Of a DNA stretch of 36,202 nt, positions 16,701 to 24,000 are shown piece after piece. Position 1 is the first letter of the stretch. Each line of letters opens with the position of its first letter. The stretch covers positions 1-36,202 of the forward strand of contig SCOE01000049.1 of the NCBI GenBank assembly GCA_005503065.1, read 5' to 3'. The position numbers were made by a program, and so were the translations under genes. This DNA comes from Comamonadaceae bacterium ALPHA2B (GTDB taxonomy: Bacteria > Pseudomonadota > Gammaproteobacteria > Burkholderiales > Burkholderiaceae_C). A model generated the notes under the pieces. That model was not told where the DNA came from. It saw nothing but the letters and a program-made list of their open reading frames with translations, and searched no databases.

Positions 16701-17039
16701 GCCGAAGAGCGCGAGTTGCTCGGGCGTCGGGCCGATGAAGACCAGGCCCGCCTCGGCGCAGGCCTGCGCGAAGTCGGCGCGCTCGGACAGGAAGCCGTAG
16801 CCGGGATGCACCGCATCGCAGCCTTGCGCCTTCGCCACGGTGATCAGCGCCGGAATGTCGAGGTAGGCCGAAGGGCCGGTCGCGTCGAGCGCGACGGCGA
16901 TGTCGGCCAGCTGCGCGTGCAGCGCCTGTGCATCGTCGCGCGAGTGCACGGCCACGCTGGCGATGCCGGCATCCTGCAGGGCGCGCACCAGGCGCACGGC
17001 GATTTCGCCGCGGTTGGCGATCAGTACTTTGTTGAACAT
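13731..17039 (-). CDS. Single-chain biotin-dependent acyl-CoA carboxylase
   Basis: 1102 residues combining three functions usually on separate chains. Biotin carboxylase (about 1-455) starts FNKVLIANRGEIAVRLV and includes the glycine loop KAIGGGGGRGMRAV and EANPRLQVEHTVTE. The biotin carrier domain (about 500-575) has Lys530 in EAMKMEH. The carboxyltransferase (about 590-1102) includes GGGRPGDTD, GRCFAGNAALLGC and LCDTPGFMVGP. It would carboxylate an acyl-CoA using ATP and bicarbonate; the architecture resembles long-chain acyl-CoA carboxylases described from actinobacteria. The acyl-CoA ligase immediately upstream could provide its substrate. Residues about 469-487, between the first two domains, are encoded by a copy of the dispersed repeat. 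Confidence 0.92.
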   Translation of the reverse strand: MFNKVLIANRGEIAVRLVRALQDAGIASVAVHSRDDAQALHAQLADIAVALDATGPSAYLDIPALITVAKAQGCDAVHPGYGFLSERADFAQACAEAGLVFIGPTPEQLALFGDKARARALAQQCDVPVMPGSPGAVTLAETQAFFAEQAKDGAGVMVKAIGGGGGRGMRAVLRAEELPEAHARCVSEAKAAFGVDGVYVERLMRHARHIEIQVLGDGSTVASLGERECTLQRRFQKLVEIAPSPSLSSALRDRITQAALRMAQQVGYRGLGTFEFLVDESATALPYVFIEANPRLQVEHTVTEAVTGLDLVQLQLGVAAGRSLAELGVQAGATAAQKGFAIQWRINAETLDAQGNARPASGTLARFDLPSGPGVRVDTQGYAGLAPSPHYDTLLAKLIVSSPSAQFADAQRRSLRALAECRIEGLATNLALLRAIGERPEFAAQAVHTRFVEEHLADLLGAAERIAHATKSIAAPAGGTGAASTFSSEDEEDGAPVIRAPMPAKLVQFEVAVGDVLPAGAQVGVLEAMKMEHLLHAPAAGRVVALLAQPGDYLVEGQSLVKLEPVDADSVQARTSEAVDLDAIRPDLQRVIDRHAFTLDANREKAVAKRHAQGGRTARENIADLCELDRDPGNFIEYGQLAIAAQTRRRSLDDLIANTPADGMVTGIGSVNAGLFGAEASRCVVMAYDYTVLAGTQGMRNHHKKDRMLALAHQLKIPLVLFAEGGGGRPGDTDMPIVAGLNNHTFSQYAALSGKVPVVGIVHGRCFAGNAALLGCSDVIIATRASNIGMSGPAMIEGGGLGTFTPEQIGPSPVQSRNGVIDILVEDEAEAVCVAKKYLSYFQGRTRSGRCPDQRALRHAVPENRLRVYDVRAVMRGLFDEDSVLELRAGFGAGMVTALARIDGQPVGVIANNPHHLGGAIDAEAADKAARFMQLCNAHAIPLVSLCDTPGFMVGPDIEAQAQVRHVCRMFMIEAHLRVPYFTVVLRKGYGLGAQAMAAGGFDAPVFTVAWPTGEFGAMGLEGAVRLGYRKELEAVPAGPERDALFKELVARQYADGEAMHMAQTLEIDAVIDPAETRAWLLRGLASATRAVEAPKAYVDTW
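15581..15635 (+). repeat. Dispersed repeat, copy B, inside the carboxylase gene
   Basis: Same order as copy A: AAAAAGTGCTCGCAGCGCCC, then GTCCCACC, GCAGCTATCG, TTTCGTAGC. It is read in frame on the minus strand and encodes about 19 linker residues (ATKSIAAPAGGTGAASTF) between the biotin carboxylase and carrier domains without a stop or frameshift. Confidence 0.85.
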
Positions 17040-17058
17040 GGGGGTCGATTCATAAAGG

Positions 17059-17182
17059 CGGACAGCCGAACGCAGAGGGCGCAAAGATCACGCAGAGGAC
17101 GCAGAACGAAGTCAAAAATTCCCTTTGATGTTCTTTTCTGCGCCCTTTGCGAAACCTTCGCGCCCTCGCGTTCGGCTGCCCG
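17059..17182. repeat. Large imperfect inverted repeat of the GCAGAGGGCGCAAAG type
   Basis: The 154-base gap between the acyl-CoA ligase and the carboxylase is nearly filled by two arms. The left starts GACAGCCGAACGCAGAGGGC (17061) and continues with GCAAAG and GGACGCAGAACGAAG; the right, read in reverse complement, gives GGCAGCCGAACGCGAGGGCG, then GCAAAGGGCGCAGAA. The centre around 17111-17135 is AT-richer. The sequence type, rich in GCRGAG-GCGCAAAG units, is a recurrent intergenic repeat in many proteobacteria (from general knowledge). It could end or stabilise the transcript. No transposase is attached. Confidence 0.75.
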
Positions 17183-17193
17183 TATTCGGGTTC

Positions 17194-18825
17194 TCAGTCC
17201 AGATCCTTGAGCATGCGCCGCAGCACCTTGCCCGCGCCGGTGGCCGGCAGGGCGTCGATGAAGCGCACGTGCCTGGGCGTCTTGTAAGGCGCCATGTTCT
17301 CGCGCGACCAGGCGACCAGCGCCTCGGCCGTGACTTCGGCACCGGGCTTCTTCACGATGAAGGCCTTCACCACCTCGCCCTTCTCGGCATCGGGCTGGGC
17401 GATGACTGCGGCCTGGGCCACGGCGGGGTGCTTGATGAGGATGGTCTCGACCTCCTCGGGGAACACGCTGTAGCCCGAGACCTTGATCATCTCCTTGAAG
17501 CGGCCGATGAAGCGCAGGTAGCCGTCGGCATCGAAGCTGCCCATGTCGCCCGTGTGCACCCAGCCGTCGCGCAGCGTGGCGGCCGTGGCCTCGGGCTTGT
17601 TCCAGTAGCCCTTGAAGGTGCCGGGGCTGCGCAGCACGATCTCGCCCACCTCGCCGGCAGGCAGCGCCTTGCCGGTCTCCGGGTCGAGGATGCGGATGGT
17701 CACGCCCGGCACCGGGATGCCCTGCGTGCCCCACTTCGCCTGGCCGGCCGGGGTGTAGGTGTCGCAGGTGTGCGTCTCCGACAGGCCATACGCCGCCTCC
17801 TGCGAGGTGCAGTGCTTCGCGATCGCCTGCCACTGCCTGGCCAGCGGCTCGGTGAAGGCGATGCCGAAGCTGGTGACCGGGTTCATCTTCAGGCTAGAGA
17901 GGTCGAAGTCCGCGGCGCCCGGCACCTGCATGCACGCCACGTTCATGGGCGCGATGCTGTACCACCAGGTGACGCGGTAGCGCTCGATGGCCTGCAGTGC
18001 CGTGCGCGGGTCGAAGCGGTGCAGCAGTACGCTGGTGGCGCCTGTGACCACGGGCACGTTCACGCCCATCAGCATGCCGGCGATGTGGTACAGCGGCGCG
18101 ATGGACAGCAGCACGTCGTCGCCCGTGACGCCGTTGCAGTCGGCGCACATCGTGGTCTTGAAGAGGGCGTTGCCGTAGCTGAGCATGGCGCCCTTGGGCA
18201 GGCCGGTGGTGCCCGAGGTGTAGGTCATGAGCGCCACGTCGTCGAGCGCGATGTCCACCGGTGCGGGCTTCGCGTCGCCCTGCGTGGCGGCGAGGAAGTC
18301 TTCGCAGCCGGCGGGCACGGTGCGTGGCTCCTTCTGCGCCGTCGCAAGCTCCGCAGGAAGATCCAGGGTGGGCGAGGGCGGCAGCAGGTCGGCGTAGTGC
18401 ACCGCGAAGACGTGCTGCAGCGCGCTGTCGGACCTGACCTTGTCCACCACCGGCAGCAGGTTCGACGCCGCGACGATCACGCGGGCCTTCAGGTCGTTCA
18501 CCTGGTAGGCCAGCTCGTGCTCCTTGTTGAGGGGGCCGCTCGGGCAGACGATGGCACCGATCTTCTGGATGCCGTAATGCGCGACGATGTACTGCGGGCA
18601 GTTGTTGAGGAAGAGCACCACGGGCTCGCCCTTCTTCACGCCCAGCGCCTGCAGGCGGGCGCCGAAGGCGTCGCTCGCGCGGTCGAGCTCGGCCCAGCTC
18701 ATCGCGGCGCCGTACCAGATGCAAGCGGGGTGCCGGGGCCGCTCGCGCGCGTGCGTGCGCAGGTACTCGTGCAGCGGCTGCTGCGGGCGCACGGGGAGGG
18801 AGGGCGCCGTGTTCGATGTCTCCAT
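17194..18825 (-). CDS. Long-chain-fatty-acid-CoA-ligase-type AMP-forming acyl-CoA synthetase
   Basis: 543 residues. The ANL signatures are complete: MTYTSGTTGLPKGAM (about 203), AYGLSETHTCDTYTP, HTGDMGSFDADGYLRFIGR, FKEMIKVSGYSVFPEEVE and the C-terminal lysine in ATGAGKVLRRML. It activates a carboxylic acid to its CoA ester; the motif style is that of long- or medium-chain fatty acid ligases, though chain length cannot be read from sequence. It lies upstream of the single-chain carboxylase (separated by a large inverted repeat) and divergent from a TetR regulator 85 bases away, suggesting a regulated acyl activation and carboxylation unit. Confidence 0.92.
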   Translation of the reverse strand: METSNTAPSLPVRPQQPLHEYLRTHARERPRHPACIWYGAAMSWAELDRASDAFGARLQALGVKKGEPVVLFLNNCPQYIVAHYGIQKIGAIVCPSGPLNKEHELAYQVNDLKARVIVAASNLLPVVDKVRSDSALQHVFAVHYADLLPPSPTLDLPAELATAQKEPRTVPAGCEDFLAATQGDAKPAPVDIALDDVALMTYTSGTTGLPKGAMLSYGNALFKTTMCADCNGVTGDDVLLSIAPLYHIAGMLMGVNVPVVTGATSVLLHRFDPRTALQAIERYRVTWWYSIAPMNVACMQVPGAADFDLSSLKMNPVTSFGIAFTEPLARQWQAIAKHCTSQEAAYGLSETHTCDTYTPAGQAKWGTQGIPVPGVTIRILDPETGKALPAGEVGEIVLRSPGTFKGYWNKPEATAATLRDGWVHTGDMGSFDADGYLRFIGRFKEMIKVSGYSVFPEEVETILIKHPAVAQAAVIAQPDAEKGEVVKAFIVKKPGAEVTAEALVAWSRENMAPYKTPRHVRFIDALPATGAGKVLRRMLKDLD

Positions 18826-18904
18826 GGTGTCAGCCTCTCAGGGTTATCGATAGCCGCGCGGCGGAGCTCGCCGCTTGCCATGACCGGATGGTGCTCCAAC
18901 AATC

Positions 18905-18926
18905 CTACCGATGGGTAGAACATCGG
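18905..18926. promoter_or_regulatory. Candidate TetR operator overlapping the regulator start
   Basis: Two overlapping dyads lie at the start of the TetR gene in the divergent promoter region: CTACC-GATG-GGTAG (18905-18918) and CCGATG-N7-CATCGG (18908-18926). TetR proteins typically bind such dyads in their own divergent promoters. The overlap with ATG 18911 suggests either a leaderless message or a true start further in, at ATG 18977. Confidence 0.45.
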
Positions 18927-19603
18927 AGACACCGCACAAACCCCTGCACGCCGCGCCTGCCGCGCAGGCGGCGCACATGCCCCAGGGCACGGGACGGCAG
19001 CGGGCCAGCACGGCCGGCACCGACGTGCAGCGCGAGCGCATCCTGCAGGTGGCCACGCGGCTGTTCGCGGCGCAGGGCTACGCCAACACGACGCTCGCGC
19101 AGATCGTGCGCGAGCTCGGCGTCACCAAGCCCTTCGTGTACTACTACTTCCGCGACAAGCAGGAAATCTTCGAGACGCTGTCCTGGCGCCCGGCAGTGGA
19201 ATGCTTCACCTCGCTCGACTTCGCCGAGCACGACCCGCGACCCGCGAGCGAGAAGGTCATGGACGGCATCGAGCGGCTGATCCGCGCCACCATCGCGCAC
19301 CACCCCGCGGCCTTCTTCCCCTATCGCGAGCCGCAGGTTTATCGGCCGGAGTACCTGGCCGCGGTGCGCAAGCTGGCCAACCACTTCTACGACCGGCTGT
19401 GCCCCTTGCTCGAAGAGGCGCGGCGCGACGGCGACCTCGACTTCCGCGACACCAGGATCACCGCGCTGGCGGCCTGCAGCCTGCCGGGCTTCCTGTACAC
19501 CTGGTACCGGCCCGACGGCCGACTCTCGCCCGACGCGCTGGCCGCCGAGTTGGCCCAATTGGCCTCGCGCGTGATCGGCCTTCAGCAGCGCGGCACGCGT
19601 TGA
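18911..19603 (+). CDS. TetR/AcrR family transcriptional regulator
   Basis: 230 residues as annotated from ATG 18911; starting at ATG 18977 it would have 208, the usual TetR length. The DNA-binding domain (about 42-90 of the longer form) starts RERILQVATRLFAAQGYANTT and contains LAQIVRELGVTKPFVYYYFRDKQEIF. The ligand domain follows (about 95-225). The first 35 residues are Ala/His/Pro-rich and not family-like, favouring the later start. It is divergent from the acyl-CoA ligase/carboxylase genes, which are its most likely targets, with an acyl-CoA or fatty acid as a plausible ligand (inference). The binding-protein gene follows 59 bases downstream. Confidence 0.88.
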   Translation: MGRTSETPHKPLHAAPAAQAAHMPQGTGRQRASTAGTDVQRERILQVATRLFAAQGYANTTLAQIVRELGVTKPFVYYYFRDKQEIFETLSWRPAVECFTSLDFAEHDPRPASEKVMDGIERLIRATIAHHPAAFFPYREPQVYRPEYLAAVRKLANHFYDRLCPLLEEARRDGDLDFRDTRITALAACSLPGFLYTWYRPDGRLSPDALAAELAQLASRVIGLQQRGTR

Positions 19604-19662
19604 TCGCCGCCGCGGGCCTCTCCTGTTCCGCCTCTCTTCCTACGACTTCAACGGAGACATCC

Positions 19663-20907
19663 ATGACCTTGCCTCGCCTGCTCAAGCCCGTCGCCTTTGC
19701 GGCGGCCCTGTTCGCCACCGCGGCCCATGCCCAGGACACCTACAAGATTGCGTACATCGACCCGCTCTCGGGCCCGTTCGCCAACGTCGGCGAACTGATG
19801 CTGGCGCACGTGCAGTTCGCCGTGGACGATGTCAACGCCAAGGGCGGCGTCAAGGGCACCAAGCTCCAACTGCTGCAGTTCGACAGCAAGCTCTCGGCGC
19901 AGGAAAGCCAGAGCGCACTGCAGGCCGCGATCGACCAGGGCGCCAAGGCCATCGTCACCGGCGGCTCGGGTTCCTCGGTGGTGTCGGCGCTGGTGCTGGC
20001 GGTCAACCGGTGGAACCAGCGCAACCCGGGCAAGGAACTGATCGTGATGAACCATTCGTCGATCGACCCCGAGCTCACCGGCAAGCAATGCAGCTTCTGG
20101 CACTTCCAGACCGATGCGAACACGGCGATGAAGATGAAGGCCATCGCCAACTACATCAAGAAGACGCCGGAGGTGAAGAAGGTCTACCTGCTGAACCAGG
20201 ACTATGCGCACGGCCGCCAGTGGGCGACCTACGGCAAGCAGATGGTGGGCCTGGCGCGTCCGGACGTGCAGTTCGTCGGCGAAGCCTTCCACCCCATCGG
20301 CCGGGTGAAGGACTTCGCGCCCTACGTGGCCAATATCAAGGCCGCGGGCGCCGATTCGGTCATCACCGGCAACTGGGGGCAGGACATGACGCTGCTGCTC
20401 AAGGCGGCGGGCGATGCGGGCTACAACCTGCGCTACTTCAACCACAGCGCCGGTGCGGTGCCCGGCACGGTCACGGCGGTGTCGCAGGCCAAGCTGGGCG
20501 AGCTGACCTGGGTGGCCGAGTGGCACCCGGGCCAGGCCGATTCGCCGAAGGTCGACGCCCTGGCCAAGGCCTACAAGGCCAAGATGGGCAAGGATTTCCT
20601 GGCGCCACGCATCGACATGGTCCCGCGCATGCTGGCCGCGGCCATCACCAAGGCCGGCAGCACCGACAGCGCCAAGGTCGCCAAGGCGCTGGAAGACATG
20701 ACGTACGACTCCGTGGTCGGCCCGGTGCGCATGCGGGCCGAGGACCACCAGCTGCTGATCCCGCAGGTGGTCAACACCATCGCACCGGTGGACGGCAAGG
20801 CGGTGAAGGTGGGCTACGAAGGCACGAACTACGGCTTCCGCACCGACGCGATCTACACCGGCAACGAGATCGCGCAGGGCACCGACTGCAAGATGCAGCG
20901 CCCCTGA
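19663..20907 (+). CDS. ABC transporter substrate-binding protein, Leu/Ile/Val-binding type
   Basis: 414 residues with a signal peptide (LLKPVAFAAALFATAAHAQ). The mature protein starts DTYKIAYIDPLSGPFANVGE and contains NAKGGVKGTKLQLLQFDSK, YLLNQDYAHGRQWA and DFAPYVANIKAAGADSVITG, as in periplasmic type-1 binding proteins of the LivJ/LivK family, which bind branched amino acids, amides or aromatic and other carboxylates. ATG 19663 has GGAGA upstream. No permease or ATPase genes are adjacent, so it is an orphan receptor; location behind a TetR gene near acyl-CoA metabolism hints at an organic acid ligand. Confidence 0.9.
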   Translation: MTLPRLLKPVAFAAALFATAAHAQDTYKIAYIDPLSGPFANVGELMLAHVQFAVDDVNAKGGVKGTKLQLLQFDSKLSAQESQSALQAAIDQGAKAIVTGGSGSSVVSALVLAVNRWNQRNPGKELIVMNHSSIDPELTGKQCSFWHFQTDANTAMKMKAIANYIKKTPEVKKVYLLNQDYAHGRQWATYGKQMVGLARPDVQFVGEAFHPIGRVKDFAPYVANIKAAGADSVITGNWGQDMTLLLKAAGDAGYNLRYFNHSAGAVPGTVTAVSQAKLGELTWVAEWHPGQADSPKVDALAKAYKAKMGKDFLAPRIDMVPRMLAAAITKAGSTDSAKVAKALEDMTYDSVVGPVRMRAEDHQLLIPQVVNTIAPVDGKAVKVGYEGTNYGFRTDAIYTGNEIAQGTDCKMQRP

Positions 20908-20908
20908 G

Positions 20909-20972
20909 GTTGCTATCGAAAAGATAGCTGTCCGCGCCCGGCCGGCGGGCGCTGCAGCCGTTTTTTGAGCCA
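20909..20972 (-). repeat. Dispersed repeat, copy C
   Basis: Two bases after the binding-protein stop, in the orientation opposite to copies A and B: TTGCTATCGAAAAGATAGCT, then GCGCCCGGCCGGCGGGCGC, CTGCAGCCG and a T run. The internal GCGCCC/GGGCGC arms followed by the T run could act as a terminator for the upstream gene. Confidence 0.85.
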
Positions 20973-20989
20973 AGGTGCAGCGGCTCTAA

Positions 20990-21036
20990 GGGAATATCCC
21001 GGCCCGGCAGTGCGGGGCGCGCTCGGGATACTCCCG
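20990..21036. promoter_or_regulatory. Twin GGGA-N3-TCCC dyads upstream of the P450 gene
   Basis: GGGAATATCCC (20990-21000) and GGGATACTCCC (21025-21035, flanked by C and G) share the dyad GGGA-N3-TCCC, with centres 35 bp apart. They lie 38 to 84 bases before the P450 ATG, where a regulator could control transcription. No regulator gene is adjacent on the same side. Confidence 0.45.
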
Positions 21037-21073
21037 GGCGTCACATCCCTCCAACAAGAGACGAGGCGCCCCG

Positions 21074-24000
21074 ATGGCCGGCAAGAACCCGCTGCACCCC
21101 ATTCCCCACCCGGCGCGCAAGCCGATCGTCGGCAACCTGCTGTCGATCGGCTCCGACTCCCCGGTGCTCGACATGTGGAAGATCGCCCGGGAGCTGGGCG
21201 GCATCTACTGGCTGGACATGCCGGGCATGCCGGTGGTCGTGATCTCCGACCACGAGCTGGTGAACGAGCTGGTCGACGAGAAGCGCTTCGACAAGAGCAC
21301 CAACGGCGCGCTGCGCCGGCTGCGCGCCGCGTCGCACGGCCTCTTCACCTCCGACACGCACGAGTCGACCTGGAGCAAGCCGCACAACATCCTGCTGGCC
21401 AACTTCAGCCAGCGGGCGATGCAGGCCTACCACCCGATGATGCTCGACATCGCCGAGCAGCTGGTGGCCAAGTGGGAGCGCCTGAATTTCGACGACGAGG
21501 TCGACGTCACGCGCGACATGACCGCGCTCACGCTCGACACCATCGGGCTGTGCGGCTTCGGCTACCGCTTCAACTCCTTCTACCGCGAGGGCTTCCATCC
21601 CTTCGTCGACGCAATGGTGCGCACGCTCGAGACGGTGCAGGACCGGCGCGGCCTGCCGCTGGAAGAGCTGATGATGAAGAAGCAGCTCGCCCAGCAGCGC
21701 AAGGACATCAAGTTCATGCACACGATGGTGGAGGACATCATCCGCGAGCGCCGGGCCAGCGGCGCCGACATCGCCACCAAGCCCGACCTGCTGAGCTACA
21801 TGATCGCAGGCGTCGACAAGAAGAGCGGCGAGAAGCTGGACGACAAGCAGATCCGCGACGAGTGCATCGAATTCCTCATCGCCGGCCACGAGACCACCAG
21901 CGGCCTGCTGTCCTTCGCCATCTACTACCTGCTCAAGGACCCGGCCATCCTGGCCAAGGCGCAGGCCGAGGTCGACGGCGTGTTCGGCACCGACCTCACG
22001 CAGCGGCCCACCTACGCGCAGGTCAACCGGCTCCAGTACATCGGCCAGATCCTCAAGGAGGCGCTGCGCATGTACCCGACGGCCCCGGCGGTGGCCAAGC
22101 GTGCGCTGGCCAACACCGCCATCGGCGAGGGCGGCAAGTACACCATCCACAAGCGCAACATGGTGATCCTGCACGCGCTGGCCATGCACCGCGACAAGCG
22201 CGTGTGGGGCGAGGACGCCGACGAGTTCAATCCCGAGCATTTCAGCCGCGAGGCCGAGCGGGCGCTGCCGCCCAACGCCTTCAAGCCCTTCGGCACCGGC
22301 CAGCGCGCCTGCATCGGCCGCCAGTTCGCGCTGCAGGAGGCGACGCTCACGCTCGGCATGGTGATCCAGCGCTTCAAGCTCATCGACCACGCGAACTACC
22401 AGCTCAAGGTCAAGGAGGCGCTGACGATCAAGCCCGAGGGCTTCCGCATCAAGGTCGAGCCGCGCGATCCGGCCGCGCTGCGCGCCACGCATCCCGCGCC
22501 CGCCACCACGGCCGCGACCGGCGGCGCCGGCGCTGCGCCCGAGGTGCCGCATTCGTCGGCCGCCGGCGAGCGCGCGCGCCACGGCACCTCGCTGCTGGTG
22601 CTGCACGGCTCCAACCTCGGCAGCGCCGAGGACTTCGCGCGGCAGCTGGCCGAGGCCGGCACGCTGCGCGGCTATTCGACGCAGCTGGCGTCGCTCGACG
22701 ATTACGCCGAGCGGCTGCCGGCGGCCGGCGCGGTGGCCATCGTCAGTGCCTCGTACAACGGCGCGGCGCCCGACAACGCGGTGGAGTTCTGGCGCTGGCT
22801 GGAGGGCGCCAATGACGCCCTCAACGGGGTCAGCTACAGCGTCTTCGGCTGCGGCAACACCGACTGGGCCTCGACCTACCAGGCCGTGCCGCGCCGCATC
22901 GACGATCGCCTGGTGGAACTGGGCGCCAAGCGCGTGCACCCGCGCGGCGAGGGCGATGCGCGCGAGGACATGGACGGCGCCTTCCAGGCCTGGGCGGACG
23001 CGCTGTGGCCGGCGCTGGGCGAGCGCTTCGGCCTGAAGGCCGACGCCGGCGCGCCCGAGGCCGCGGCGCCCCTGTACACCGTCGAGGAAATGCCGCCGCC
23101 GCAGACCAGCGGCCTGGTCGATTCGCTGGGCGCCGTGCCGCTGCGCGTGCTGGTCAACCGCGAGCTGCAGCGCGGCGAAGGCGAGGCGGCGCCAGAGCGT
23201 TCCACGCGGCACGTCGAGCTCGCGCTGCCCGAAGGCGTACGCTACACCGCGGGCGACCACCTGAGCGTGGTGCCGCGCAACGGCGCCGCCGTGGTCGAGC
23301 GCGCGATGCAGCGCTTCGGCTTCGCGCGCGACGCGCATGTGCGGCTCCGGGCCGCGCCAGGCCGCAAGACCTTCCTGCCGGTGGACGAGGTGGTCCCGGT
23401 GGAGCGCCTGCTGTCCGACTACGTCGAGCTGCAGGACGTCGCCACGCGCAAGCAGATCGGGGTGCTGGCCGCGGCCACGCGCTGCCCCTTCACGCAGAAG
23501 ACCCTGGGCGCCTTCGTCGGCCACGACGAGTCGGTGGCGGCGCACTACAAGGCCGAGGTGCTGGGCAAGCGCAAGTCGCTGCTCGACCTGCTGGAGGAGT
23601 TCCCGGCCGTCGAGCTGCCCTTCGCGGCCTGGCTGGAGATGCTCTCGCCGCTCACGCCGCGCTACTACTCGATCTCGTCCTCGCCGGCGGTCGATCCGGC
23701 GCGAGCAAGCGTCACGGTCGGCGTGGTCGCCGGGCCGGCGCGCTCGGGGCGGGGCCGATTCGAGGGCGTGTGTTCGAACTTCCTCGCACGCGCCGAGGCC
23801 GGCGACACGGTGCACGGCTTCGTGCGCGGCACCACGGCCGAGGGCTTCGGGCTGCCGGAGGATGCCGCAAGGCCGCTGATCATGGTGGGCCCCGGCACCG
23901 GCCTGGCGCCCTTTCGCGGCTTCCTGCAGGAGCGTGCGGTGCGCAAGGCGCAGGGCCAGTCGCTGGGCGAAGCGCTGCTCTTCTTCGGCTGCCGCCATCC

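Noticed and set aside
13857-17210. A plus-strand open frame of about 1100 codons
   Set aside because: Fully antisense to the carboxylase gene, whose three domains are clear; its composition is that of a shadow frame.
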